DNA of 64,000 nucleotides from Mimachlamys varia (GCA_947623455.1 OX392545.1:25867001-25931000), one strand, 5' to 3'; counted from the stretch's first letter, positions 1-11,340 are shown. Notes: generated by a model not told the origin, from the sequence alone. Made by a program: numbers and translations.

Positions 1-77
1 GAGCTTAAGTCATTGGGCGAATGCACTATTCCTTCTTAGACAACACTGTAACAGAACGGTTTCCGAGGGAAAGCACA

Positions 78-996
78 TACAGTTGCGGTATCGCACAGCG
101 CACCAAAAACTGCGTGCGTGCTTCGTGCATACATCGTGCACACATCGTTCGCCCATGGTGCGCACAACTGGGCGATCTAATATAGTGCGTTTATGTGTGC
201 GGTTAGAATCGCACACACGCACGTTTTGGTACAACTGGTCGATACATATTACGGAATGAAAACCTATGGAACCCTCATGTCCAAAAACTATTTAAATTCG
301 CATCACATTTATTGGGATTATGTCAATTTAACAATATACAGTAAACAGTATTACAGTGACCATGAGACAGCCAAGGGCGGGTTTAGCTACCAGGTAACAG
401 AATAGAAATAGCATGCCATGAGTTTAACCTGTCCCGTGTACGGCGATACGCTACGACAGCCATTACCGAGCGATCGTTATGAAAACAAACTGGACTCTTA
501 TAATTAGTTAATTGAAAACCCCCTTCCCTTCCCAACACTTTACCTGTGTTTTCACACCTAGGCGAGTGCCCCGGGCCAGAGACATCTACATATATGGTCC
601 ATGTACAGGTGCAGTGTATAACTGGCAATATTTACTTGAATGAGAACTTGTCAATATGTGTTGAAAGTTTACATGTGTCTATTTGGTTTGTTTCAAAAAC
701 TACAGAAGTACTATTACTAATTTTAAGAAATAGATAGATAGAACTATCAGCTAACGTAAATAATGAAAATACAGAAATATGTTTAAAACAACTAGAGTGA
801 AACCGTATATATTGTAAAACCATTTCTAAATTTACATCGACCACGATTGCCATCGCACAATGTTTGTTTATCGTGCGCCCACATGTGCGTTAGAAACAAT
901 AGCCAAGGATCGCATCGTTCGCACATCGTGCATACACCCTTCGCCCATCGTGCGCCCACCGCACATAGTGTAACGTTGTGCGATCCCACAACTGTA
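78..996. mobile_element. Tc1/mariner-type MITE (915 bp, TA target duplication)
   Basis: The ends are inverted repeats: CAGTTGCGGTATCGCACA at 80-97 and its near-complement ending CACAACTG at 994. TA dinucleotides lie immediately outside (78-79 and 995-996). CAGT...ACTG ends with a TA duplication are the Tc1/mariner signature. No transposase frame is present, so it is non-autonomous. Both ends (about 80-235 and 850-994) carry clustered short CGTGC/TCGCACA repeats, far more GC-rich than the middle. Confidence 0.65.
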
Positions 997-1512
997 CATC
1001 ACATAACTTTCATTTAACGATAAGAAGACAAACAATACGAACTTAATTGATAACATTGGAAACAATATATACAAATTCATTAAAAAACAAATGGCATGTT
1101 ATCGCTTAGTTGATTGAGTGAAATCCAGCCCTGTTTGCCTGTTCCTGCAGAAATTCCTCGATGACCGTCACTATAAACTGTGTCACCTTTTAAAACTCTA
1201 TGTAGTTTCCGAAAAAGTTGTTATTCTTAACTTTTACCAGAGTGTGTTTTTTGGCAGACCATGAACAATGAAACGGAAGTAAAATTGACAGCGCCCCCTA
1301 CGAGAAAAGGTCTACTCTTGACGTCAAGCTACATTTCCAGCGGGGCGAAAAAAAATGTATACATCACCTTTAAACTTTATTTGTTTGAGATAGTGTTTTG
1401 TAAACAAGCCAAATACACACTTGTTAATTCAACACATACTGACCGGTGAAAATAGCCACGTAAAACCTGAACGGTTGTTTTCCCACCCCATGCACGGTAG
1501 GTCGTTCGTTTA

Positions 1513-1680
1513 GGTGACGTCATACACACATGCTGCACCTTTTAGATTTAATAATAGATACAGTATGCCGAAAACATGAATTTAACTGCATCGCAGAGCT
1601 GTTTCGTCCTTCTGAGACTCATCAGTGATGTTAGGGGCCAAAACGTGGGAATCCAAAAGTTCTAAACTATTGTAGAAGCA
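1513..1680 (+). repeat. Dispersed repeat family B, truncated copy
   Basis: Begins at a TGACGTCATACACACATGCTGC-like head and runs through the shared segments 'ctgtttcgtcctt', 'ggggccaaa' and 'gaagcagaagggt' also seen near 8.0, 15.8, 20.8, 42.4, 52.0 and 55.4 kb. The second half of the unit is missing here. No coding frame is preserved. Confidence 0.7.
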
Positions 1681-1917
1681 GAAGGGTTTGAGAATCTAGG
1701 AGAGGAAGAGCTTATGACCAGGGTAGCACATGTCAGTTGCCTTCGTCAGAGATAGACCAGGACAAACACCTGTAAATCACCAAACTGATATTTACATGTT
1801 GGGTTATCTCAGAGGTTAACCCTTTCCTTACTGTCTGACGGGTCCTGTAGTGTAGTATAAACATAATTCTGATTGATATGACGCGAAATATATACAGTAT
1901 GGTAGTTTAATATGAAC

Positions 1918-2133
1918 TTTATTTATTTCACAATTTTGAAACAATTTATCCAACATATATCAATCACTCTTGTCGGGCCGGATGTTAGCGAGAGGTCTTG
2001 TTGTGGGAGGAAACTGGAAAAAACCCACGTGGTCGGCAGGTAACCCCATATCTTTTCCCGTCCGGTCGGGGAATTGAATCCGGCAGCCTCGATGGAAGGC
2101 AAATACGCTATCCACTGCATCACCCGACCGCCT
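1918..2133 (-). mobile_element. tRNA-derived SINE (family 2)
   Basis: Read on the minus strand, it starts GGCGGTCGGGTGATGCAGTG, containing a polymerase III A-box-like GTGATGCAGTGG, followed by a B-box-like GGATTCAATTCC. Next comes a conserved SINE core (GGGTTTTTTCCAGTTTCCTC) and an AAATAAATAAA tail. The minus-strand open frame across it is incidental. Confidence 0.7.
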
Positions 2134-2526
2134 ATTTAATAACAGTTAATAACACCATGTGTGGACGACGCGGGTGAGGTGTGCAAGTTTTATACGTGCT
2201 GCGAGCACGCTGATTTGGTGCGTTGTGAAAAATCGCCACATGTAGTTCTATTTTGATCGGGTAATTGATTTTGAATTTGAAAAAAAAATGTTTTTAGGCA
2301 ATTTGAATATTAATATGCCTTGAGTCAATGCCTGAATACACGTCATGAAAAAATTGTTTACACCTGCAAGTGTTGTCTCTGTCTCACCTAGGGATAGATC
2401 AGTAAAAATATCTGAAATGCCAATTAAGATTAAATACTTTTAATATAATCATTTATTCAATCTACTGATGATGACAGATACTTCTTTTTATGGTTCAACT
2501 TGCCCGTGTAAATTAATAAAACTGTT

Positions 2527-2770
2527 ATGATTGAAATTGTAGAGAGAGACATTGTCGTTCCGATATTTATGTCGTTTATGGGACGTGATATTTGGTTCAC
2601 TGCTGTCTGGGTTTTGATGATGGGTGTCGTTGATGAACCAAAGGACGCTTTACCTCCCGCAGTGCCTGGTATTATCATGTTGTGCGTTGTGAATGTTCTC
2701 TGTGTAAATATTTCCTTTATTTATAATTTGATCCCATTTAAATATAGTTTGAGTTTGAATTATGGTTTTG
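2527..2770 (+). repeat. Divergent copy of dispersed repeat family A
   Basis: Shares with the other family A copies the order 'gtcgttgatgaa...gacgct...cctggtattat...gtaaatatttcctttatt...gagtttgaattatggttttg'. It is the most diverged recognisable copy. The plus-strand frame (GVVDEPKDALPPAVPG) stays open and keeps the family motif. I cannot say whether it is coding; it is probably an old repeat copy. Confidence 0.5.
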
Positions 2771-3293
2771 CTAAATTGATTTATTGTCAACTTGGTCTTT
2801 TGAAGTCAAACGGGGAAAAACATGTATTTTTTTAAAATAATCTACAGGAAAACGGTATCACAAACTATGAGTTCCTGATAACAGATTGAGAATAATGTTC
2901 AATAAATATCAAAACAGTGTTTAAGTCACTCGATCGGCACTTCAATGTCGTTCAATAATCTTCCAAATTCCAAGAAAAAAGTCAAAATTGAAAAGTTGTA
3001 AGAAAATAAAATAGGTTTGTTTACTGGGCACGTGGTCCACTCGATGAACGAAAACTAGTCACATGATAAAGCTGTGCGGGATGTCTGTGGAGAAGAATGG
3101 AGAGTGTCAGACCACTAAAATCAAATATGGGATCACAGAAACATCTGCATAGTTCACAGGGCCTTTCAATAGGTCACAAAATCTACACATAATGTGTATA
3201 GTAATCGCCTACTCATGTATATAATGTCACAATATAGTACACATAACCTCTTACGCATCGTTATCTTTCAATTAGACCTGACACCAAATAAAG
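2771..3293 (+). promoter_or_regulatory. Upstream flank of C1qDC gene 1 with conserved 5'UTR splice acceptor
   Basis: No open frame is supported here. Just before the ATG, 'ctttcaattag|acctgacaccaa' matches gene 2's 'ctttaatcag|atctaacaccaa' at the same distance. In both the sequence has the shape of a splice acceptor followed by a short untranslated leader, so a non-coding first exon probably lies further upstream. I could not place it or a TATA box with confidence. Confidence 0.4.
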
Positions 3294-6200
3294 ATGGAGT
3301 ATGGTGTTGTTATAGTAATGGTGTTGGCTGTGGCAATTGCCATAAACTGTCACGAGGATCATACTACTGATAGTCTTCGAAATGAAGTTTCGGCCTTGAA
3401 GAAATTCGTTTTTAACATGAACGCTGAATTAGACAATGTCCGTAAAAAGTACGATGATATACTTGAGGAGCTCAGAGTAGTCAGGTAAATACCAGCTTCT
3501 GTTGAACAAGGAGGACGTGTTTTAGGGGCCATCGACAGGTTAATATCAGCTACTCCTGAACAAGGAGGGTGTGTTAAAGGAAGTAGATATTTTTGGTAAT
3601 GGTATTTTTTCATCTTTAAAATGCTGATTTCATGTGTTGAGGAGCAATGTTGATAGATTCGTAGATTTGAGTGATTACAATTTGCAATTGACATCATGAC
3701 ATGGTTTCATTGTTAAGTTTGACCAAACAACTTGATGTTGTGTTTAAAAGTTCCAAAAATTATTATGGTTAATGAATAAGATAATGCCGTTAATGTCGAA
3801 AATGATGCAATATCGTTGTTTCTCTCATATCTCGCCATGTTGGATAGAGTTTGCTCATGTAAGAAAGCTATGTAAGAAAAATCTATCTTACATAGCATAT
3901 CACGCGACGTGACGTCACAATGGTTCAACAATGACGTGACGTCACGAATACGATAAATTATGATGCCGAAAAGAGAAAACGACGGCGTGATGCAATTGAA
4001 ACTTTTCACAAAAAATTAACCATAAACGCCAGAAAGGTGAGATTAAATTTTATGAGCAAACTTCGTTTGCAAATATAGGGTATGCTTAATCTAGCTGTCT
4101 AATTTATTTTCGTCAAAAAAGCCCAACGAAAACAATGAAATTTTCAAAATGATAGCTAGTGAAAACGTATTTTAATGGTTTTTGAACTTATTCGGATAGT
4201 TGTAATGAGAGAAAAAGACTCTTTCATGAACAAAGCCTCGGGTTTTACCAAATTTCAAAACCCCTCGGGTGGAATTTCCCTATCTTACATCCCTTGTCAT
4301 GAAAGAGTCTTATATTCTTGTAAATATTTAAACACACATGCATCACGTTACAAATTATTTTGCTTGCGTGATGACAGCAACATTTAACCTATTAGACTAT
4401 CAATATCGACTATTTTATCCACGTCGTGACAACACTGCGGTAGGCATGAACATGTATTCGAAATGATAGATATCACAAACATCATTATGCATAGGCCTAT
4501 TGTTATTGTGGAATAAATAACACAGGATTCGAAAATGGTTAATATTTCCTACAAAATATAACAAATAGTCGCTTATTCTATAGAAATAACGAAGTCGGTG
4601 TACATTACATTAACCACACATTTCTATTTCAAGGAGAGGACAGCATGCATTTCACACGGGTCCCATATCGAAACCAGAAGCATATGACGGCTATCCAAAA
4701 CACAACGAAGACAATGAGGAAACACTTCAAACATATAAAAGAGCGACAGGTGAGATTGTGGTCTGTATATTTACCTTTAATTGCAATAACAATAGTTTCA
4801 TTTCTTTCAAATGGATTGCTATCTACGAAGAGAATAATTATTAGCCGAAAATAATGAATGTTTATTTTGTAAGTAAAACGAAAATCGTAACATATCTTTA
4901 TAAACATTTTCAGCAATACTGGGAAACATTGTTTTGACAGCGATTCGTAAAATAAAAACCTAGCTTACGATTGTTTTTTTACAGCATATACGCCCACTTT
5001 ACACCTGTCCGATGTTTGGAATGGATCAAAAGGTAGGAAAACTACGTCATTCTGACTTATTGAGATCATTGTGATGATATTTTTAGTTTCGGTATGATTT
5101 AAGGACATATAATAACTTGTTATTCTATTGTCATACAGTATCGCAGATGGATAAAACAAAAACTATGTTCTGTGAAGCCATACATTCTTTCTTTAAACAG
5201 CATACGGGTCGAAGGGTGAAGAAGGAGATTCGGGCCCCCGGGGACTTCAAGGGATCAAGGGAATAGCAGGACTCCAAGGGCCAAAAGGGGACAGCGGACT
5301 GAAAGGAGAAACTGGACAATCTGGAATCGCCGGACAACGTGGGCCAAAGGGACAGAAAGGGAGTAATGGCATAACTGGTTTTACTGGACCTCAGGGACCA
5401 AAAGGAAACACAGGTGAGTTTTTACGTACAAAATTAAACAATCCTACTCCAGTGAGCATATTTATTTTTCATAATAATGACATTGCTGTTTTTTTATGAA
5501 TGGCGCATTGATATCTCCATCAAGCAATCACAATCATATTTGGCGCGTACCGTGACTACGCCTACTGTGACGTAACGATGACGGTGGTTAGAGAAAGGCC
5601 CTCATGATAGTCCCAGTTCACACGTAAGAACTCTGGAACGACTTAACCTTAACACATTATGACTGGTGGGACTGGAACACATAGTTGTTTAAAGAGGAGT
5701 TTGAAATGAAACGAGAGAACATGCTACTACTGGATGACGATCATGCTACGGCATGCAAAGGTCGATTTGTGGTCGTGTTGACATCATTCATTGATGAGGT
5801 TTCGGTAGGATGAGTACGGGAAGTACGGGAGTTTCATTAGGAGCAATATACATGTAGCCCTACATTCATGATACCAAGAATCTAAATTGGGTCTCCTATG
5901 TCAAACGACATGTCAATAGGACAGTCCAGCCACAAAAAACAAACAGACGATTTTGTTATGTATTAAAGAAGTATGTGAACGTCATCAAAACACGTCCTCT
6001 ATTTTTCGGTTTGTCGCTTGTTAGACTTACAACAACAAACCACTGAAAATAAGTGTTTCAAACACAATTAAAATATTCACACATATCCTATCATAGATTT
6101 GAAAGAAATTAAATAAGTTGTCGACAACTGGTCAAAACAGCAAACTCAACTAAAATCACTTATACAATCTTTGACCAGCATAGCAAAAACACAAACATTC

Positions 6201-7238
6201 ATAATATATTTAATTTTGCGTTTTCCATTATGCCTTGAACTCCCCTTTTCAATAATGTACATAAGAAGAAAAGTTATTTATCAGCCTTATTTGAGATGTT
6301 ATCACTATGTCTTGAAACGTTGATAATTTCATTCAATTTATCTTCCTTACAAAAGGGAATACCGGTTTTAATGGGATTCGTGGACCCAAAGGAGAGATTG
6401 GACTTCCGGGACAGAAAGGCGAACCCACTTACAGCGTCTCAAGTGCAGGTAAGATAACTGGGATACTATTCATGCCACTTGCTAATCCAGTTGCCCTTAC
6501 CTCACTTCTCGCTTTGAGAACGTCACATTAACCTAGATAAGTATTGCAGATATCGATATGAAGCATCTTACGCGTATCCTTCCGAAGCAACTGGTCTTAT
6601 ATATTTTGCTCCTATTTTTATCATATTTGAAATGTGTATATTGTGTTAATGACGATTCTAAATATCCCAGAAATTAGCGCAGTTACGATTCAATTTGTAG
6701 GCCAGGACAACTTGTTGATAAGCTCGATTAAGCTACTTACATACATACAATGTACGATTATATTATAAATGATATACGTGCTGATTATAAGGTTTATAGT
6801 TTTATTTGTTCTATACATCAAATCATTTCAATCTTGTACAAAATGAAAACTGAAAAAAACGACCTAAGCAGAAACATGCTGATTTGTTTTTTTTCCTGTT
6901 TAGCTCAGCAGGTTGCATTTTTCGTGACAACCCAGATGACGATACAAAAAGAATATCAGACGATATTACAGAGTTATCTCATTACGAATGTTGGTAATGA
7001 TTACGATAAATCCAATGCAATATTTACGTGTACAGTGCCCGGTATTTACATGTTTACATGGTCTATGGAGGTCCTGCGGGGACATGAAGTGTATTCTCAT
7101 ATTGATGTCGATGGAGGTCCATGGACTGACCTGACAGTTGCTGGGACAAGTACCCAAAGGAATACAGGAACACAGACTTTAATTGCCAGTCTCCGACGGG
7201 GACAAACTGTGCGAATTACATCAAGTTCTGATGCCTAA
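3294..7238 (+). CDS. C1qDC gene 1: secreted coiled-coil/collagen/C1q-domain protein, C1q end truncated by an in-frame stop
   Basis: Coding exons 3294-3484, 4634-4749, 4985-5032, 5201-5413, 6356-6448 and 6904-7238, all with AG/GT borders and matching phases (2,1,1,1,1); 331 codons plus stop. Order: signal peptide (about residues 1-18), heptad-rich coiled coil (about 24-64), polar linker, an NGS sequon (WNGSK), about 31 uninterrupted Gly-X-Y triplets, then a C1q domain beginning AQQVAFFV and containing the strand motif VPGIYMFTW. A Cys follows the signal peptide (INCHEDH), suited to chain disulphides; gene 2 has Ser there. The predicted role is a secreted multimeric recognition protein, as in other C1qDC proteins. 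The TAA at 7236-7238 precedes 15 more in-frame codons ending FSGVLLS, so the last strand is lost. It is either a pseudogene or null allele, or a truncated form. Intron 4 (5414-6355) holds nothing recognisable. Confidence 0.85.
3482..3590 (+). repeat. Tandem duplication (54-bp period) across the exon 1 donor of gene 1
   Basis: 'caggtaaataccagctt...gaacaaggagg' at 3482 is repeated from 3536 as 'caggttaatatcagcta...gaacaaggagg'. The duplicated block includes the donor, giving a second donor-like CAG|GTTAAT at 3538/3539. Use of the second site would read through a TAA, so the first is the coding donor. Confidence 0.7.
3868..3945. promoter_or_regulatory. Hairpin plus two CRE-like palindromes in intron 1
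   Basis: CTATGTAAGA (3868-3877) pairs with TCTTACATAG (3886-3895). Immediately after are two copies of GACGTGACGTCAC (3906-3918 and 3933-3945). Each contains GTGACGTCAC, the palindromic binding site type of CREB/ATF bZIP factors. Regulatory function is inferred only. Confidence 0.4.
4215..4311. repeat. Foldback sequence in intron 1 of gene 1
   Basis: A perfect 15-bp inverted repeat, AAGACTCTTTCATGA (4215-4229) against 4297-4311. A second inner inverted pair (GGGTTTT / AAAACCC) sits within the loop. It may be the remains of a small MITE. No coding content. Confidence 0.55.
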
Positions 7239-7288
7239 AGTGATTTTGTTACGTGTCATTTCTCTGGTGTTCTGCTGTCTTGAATAAA
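7239..7288 (+). other. Lost C1q C-terminal codons, original stop and overlapping poly(A) signal
   Basis: After the premature TAA the same frame continues SDFVTCHFSGVLLS and then TGA at 7281-7283. This matches the C-termini of the two sister C1q exons (SSFSGFLLT and SLFSGVLLNW). The AATAAA at 7283-7288 overlaps the original stop. Confidence 0.8.
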
Positions 7289-7367
7289 CTATAAAAGAGA
7301 TGTTGCAAGATTATATTTTGAGTTTTTCATCATATTGATGACAGCAACGGAATTGACAGCTAACAAA

Positions 7368-7580
7368 ATTAGAGAATACCAAAGGGTCAACAAAACCATA
7401 ATCTGAACTTAAAACCGATTAAACTAGAGGCAAAATAGAAACAAAAGAAAGATTTACATGGAGATTCTTGTAAAAGCACAAGAGAATAAGACCAGGTGTC
7501 CCGTAAGAGTAAGCGTCTGCTACTTCATTGAAGGCATCCGGCATGTAAAGCTTACAGATTCCTATTCTCAATCAAACTAA
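7368..7580 (-). repeat. Dispersed repeat family A copy
   Basis: Minus-strand copy starting 80 bp beyond the gene 1 poly(A) signal. It shows the family 3' end (complement of 'accaaagggtcaacaaaaccataat'), the 'tacatggag' segment and 'accaggtgt'. In the family frame it reads FNEVADAYSYGTPG without a stop in the core. Confidence 0.7.
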
Positions 7581-7936
7581 AGTGTTGACATCTTGTCACA
7601 TTAGACTTGTGACAGAAACTAAACACTTATTTCATTAATACTGGAGAATAGAAGAATAAAACGGCATCTTCATTATTAAACAAAAATCAATCAAATCACA
7701 TTACTTAATAAGTGAATTACAATCTAAAAGCATCACTCGGTATAAATAGAAACTTGGTATATATCATGCTAAATTATTTTCAGTAAATACCAGAAATGAC
7801 CTTAATCTACGCTCCTGTCAGGGGTTGCATTTTACATATTTTTAAAGAAAAATAACCTGATAAAGCGTCTGTTATAACATCAAATGGGTATTTAAAACAG
7901 CTGTATGATACAGTTTCGGTATATTGTAAAAGGAGC

Positions 7937-8330
7937 AGCACATGTGTGTGTTACGTCAACTTTAATGAAAGGGGATGGCAGACTCTGCTGGTCGATTTTT
8001 TAGGCCCCGAGGTTTGCTGAAGCCTCCATAGCGACAATTAATCTCATTTGAGTAGTGGCACGGTACATAATTTAAACTTGTTCGTAGTACACGATTTGAA
8101 ATTATACAGAAATAGTTTAATTTTACTTCTAAATTCATAAAATTAAAGGGGTTTACGCACCTGACACTTCTGCTTCTACGTTAGTTTTGAAATTTTGGAT
8201 TCCTACCTTTTGGCCCCTAGTATCACTGAAGAGTCCTAGCTATGCAGTTTAATTCATTTTTCGGCATACTTTATCTATTTCTAAATTTAAAAGGTGCAGC
8301 ATATGTGTGTGTTACGTCATCTTCTACTCA
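7937..8330 (-). repeat. Dispersed repeat family B, full unit with repeated ends
   Basis: The most complete copy. Both ends carry the same segment in the same orientation (CACATGTGTGTGTTACGTCA near 7937 and CATATGTGTGTGTTACGTCA near 8300). The repeat unit therefore has terminal direct repeats or is one unit of a former tandem pair. Internal landmarks: 'ggcccc', 'ctccatagc', 'agtagtggcacggtac', 'ttttggcccctag'. No open frame. Confidence 0.7.
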
Positions 8331-8499
8331 ACATATACATAAATAATGTACTACAGAAAGAAACACTGAGAAAGAAACACTTAGCTGAGAAGAAAGTAAG
8401 ACATTTTTTTTTGTTACGATGGCACAATGCTCAGAAAAACGGCCAGCTAAGCTAGGGAAGATGCAAGAACAAAACATAAACATAACTGAATTGCCAGTT

Positions 8500-8980
8500 T
8501 TTGGTTACCCCCAATCCCCTAACCCAACCCCTGGGAAATTAGCCCCATCATTTGTATACATTTGAAAGCCAGCTACCTTGGAAAGTTATCAGTGAAATGT
8601 CTCCATGACTTAGTTCCAGAGAAGAAGTCATTAATATAATATTTGCCAAATAGACTCCTTTCGGCTAGCCCTTTCATGCCCCAGAGGGGTCAATCGTATT
8701 TGTATATATTTGAATCTAAGTTACCTAGGAATGCTACCATTGTTATATAAATGTAAGGCATTCCTAGATCAAAAGAAAAAGTCGTTATGTTAATATCAAT
8801 ATTGCCCCCAGGGGGGTCAGTCCTATCATTTGTATTAATTTGATTCAGATCCAAACAGGAGTTTCTTACCAAATTTAGTTACATTTCGATAATTGGTTCA
8901 GAAGAAGAAGTCAATTGTTGACGGGCGGATGATGGCCGCGGGACGCCACGGTATGGCATAAGCTCACTTTGGTATTTCGG
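8500..8980 (+). repeat. Three tandem ~140-bp degenerate units
   Basis: Three successive blocks share 'cccca/ccccca...(t)cat/atttgtat..attTga..' and a following 'cagagaagaagtcatt'-like segment (near 8520, 8680 and 8810). The array ends in a GC-rich 'gacgggcggatgatggccgc' and 'atggcataagctca'. It looks like a decayed minisatellite or repeat-derived array; no gene seen. The 9.0-9.5 kb stretch beyond has nothing I can name. Confidence 0.5.
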
Positions 8981-9595
8981 ACCAGATGAACTAATAAATG
9001 GTAACTAAAAGCTATAGCATAACCCTACAATATGAAAAACGATTTAATAAACCACCGTAAAAATAATATAAATTAATAATCAAACAGAAAGCAATAAGAT
9101 ATGATCATAGCATGAACGTTCAGCATTGGACTGAAGCTCTAAAGATGTTCGTTACAAATGCCTAAAATATACATAATCGTTAGAAATATGAGTAACTCAA
9201 TCTGATGAAAATCATATCTTGATCTCCGCGCCACTCCGTAAACTTCTCTCTGCTGCGTCAAGAGCTGAGGACATCCTTTAGTAAAAATATGTGAGCGCGA
9301 AGCGTGAGGCTTTTCCTACAATTCATTTAACTATTTTCGGTTGTCACAAACATATAAACGCACATATTTTAGTGCCGGAATTGTGGCAGGTTATCGTCAG
9401 GATTCCTACACCAAATGAAAAGACTTGCCAGAAACTATATTGAGGTTACACAACGAGTTGTTGGATATCAAATTTATTTCACTCGAGTTTATATTCTTTT
9501 TTTAATTTTGCAAAAGACACGACCTTTAGCGAGACCTTTAGCGAGAACTTTGATTCGTTATTCTAGGGCTTGCTCTGAATGAGATTTTCGTTATA

Positions 9596-9990
9596 GATGT
9601 CAACTGCTGACGAACAAACTACCAGCACAGGGATTCGAGAGATGCAGGTTGATGAAGATTATGGTCGCCATATTGATCTCATCGAGAAGTATTCTGTATC
9701 TTTGTGATATGAAGATGGGCGTTTTTTGAGTTTGCTTATTAGTGTGTTTACTTGTTGTAATGACAATTATGACTCGGTTCTCATTTTGAGGATTGATGTT
9801 TTCTTGGATGTGACCAATATTTATATTGCGTGTGTCGTCGATGAAGAAGAAGACGCTTACTTTTCCGGAACACCTGGTCTTATTATCTTGTGCTTTTACG
9901 GGAATCTCCATGTAGATCTTTCCTATTTTGCCCCTAGTTTAATCGATTTTGAGTTCGGATTATGGTTTTGTTGACGCTTTACATGTAACA
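9596..9990 (+). repeat. Dispersed repeat family A, long copy
   Basis: One of the fullest copies, running from 'tcgagagatgcaggttgat...tatggtcgcc' through 'cggttctcattttgagg' and 'gtcgtcgatgaag' to 'ggattatggttttgttgacgctt'. The plus frame reads CVVDEEEDAYFSGTPG and is open for about 80 codons, but no start, splice sites or homologous protein is recognised. Confidence 0.75.
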
Positions 9991-10264
9991 GGTATGCTTC
10001 GCTCTTATGATTAAATTTTGTCGATTATTCCATATACCGACATCAGACAACTGTTTCATCCTTATCATTCATGTGTCTAATTTCCTGTAAAATTTTTGTT
10101 AAAATGTAATGAAGTTCTTACTTTCACCATCATTTATTCATGTTTACTGAAGCAAAATTTGAAATACTTTGACTTGAACTTGTTTTGCTTTAAAGAGTAA
10201 AATGTGTCTGTCTTATTAATGGCAAAAACATCAGAAAGACAGTTGTTGACGATTTTTTGGCGAC

Positions 10265-10270
10265 TTTATT
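10265..10270 (-). terminator. Poly(A) signal of the solitary C1q exon
   Basis: AATAAA on the minus strand, 83 nt past the TGA. Confidence 0.55.
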
Positions 10271-10352
10271 GATTGGGACATATAAATTGGAAGTATTGGT
10301 GCTGATACAAAATATTGTGCCCAAACATTTGGTTTTATGTCACCAATGATCA

Positions 10353-10762
10353 TCACCAATTCAGTAAAACCCCCGAAAATAAAGACGCCGTCAAAATACC
10401 TCCATTGTATCCAGGTGGATCATGAAAGATACGGATGTCAACCACGTCTCCTACACTTAAGTAGACCAGCACAGTGCTAGAACCACTACCGGCTTTCTTG
10501 TCTGGATTATCAATATATACAGATCCCATCGGCGATCCATTGACAAATAAAACTGTTGTTACCTCATGTCCATAAACGAGAGTTATAGACCACGTGAACA
10601 GGTGTAGACCGGATACACCACACCGGTACGTGCCCTTGGCAGGATCGTAGTAGTCTCCAATGTTTAGCCTCAAATCGCCAAACAGCAGCACGCTTCCATT
10701 TGTAATGAACCTTGAATGACGATGATTCCATTTGGCGGAGAATGCGATCTTTCTGTCTGTTC
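10353..10762 (-). CDS. Solitary C1q-domain terminal exon (partial gene or alternative last exon)
   Basis: Minus-strand exon with acceptor 'aatttcag|GA' and phase-1 entry, the same phase as the C1q exons of genes 1 and 2. It encodes GTDRKIAFSA at the start, then LNIGDYYDPAKGTYRCGV, LHLFTWS and the terminal FSGVLLNW before TGA (10353-10355): about 135 residues, a full C1q domain with no stop or frameshift. A poly(A) signal (AATAAA, minus strand) lies at 10265-10270. I found no collagen or signal-peptide exon between here and 17.3 kb on this strand. It is therefore either a second, alternative last exon of gene 2, a duplicated exon without a promoter, or the end of a gene whose 5' exons I missed. 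Confidence 0.75.
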
Positions 10763-10835
10763 CTGAAATTGAAATAAAATCTTTTCTACCCCTGTGACCT
10801 TTGAAAGTATGTCACCTCATACACTGTATAGTTGT

Positions 10836-11340
10836 TTAATTTCGCGGGGAGAAAGTTTCGCGTTTTTCTGTTCAGGACTATTTCGCGGGGAGAAAATTTC
10901 GCGCATTTTCATTTTCTTACAAAAAATTGACATGCAGTTGACAAACTTGCAAACTATAAGGCCATGCTACGCAATGCTTTTACCCTTGCTGGACTTTAAA
11001 ATGTACTAGAAAAAATCCAGTATATAAATAGTTTTAATATTTTATGTGACTTTTAATACCATATAGGGAAATAGTAGATATAATATTTACGATGTACACA
11101 TTTCATGCGACTCTAATATGATATCGTGAAACAGTAGAAACTACATGTATACTTAGGATGTACATGTTCTGCTTAACAATATGCTTTAAATAAAGATTGT
11201 TTATTATTCATTGTCATAGTGGTCACTCATCACAAGGTGAAAAATATTCATGGGTATTTAATTTCGCGGACATTACCTTGACCGCGAATAAAGCGAAATT
11301 ATATCCTCCGTGAATAAAAGCAACTATACAGTATTTGAAC
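10836..11340 (+). repeat. Degenerate TTCGCGG-bearing repeat patches
   Basis: 'atttcgcggggagaaa' occurs at about 10840 and again at about 10890. Related 'atttcgcgg...accgcgaataaagcgaaatt' occurs at 11260-11300, with further 'ttcgcg' patches near 13.5 and 15.7 kb. These are fragments of an interspersed repeat; the spacers between them hold no supported gene. Confidence 0.4.
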
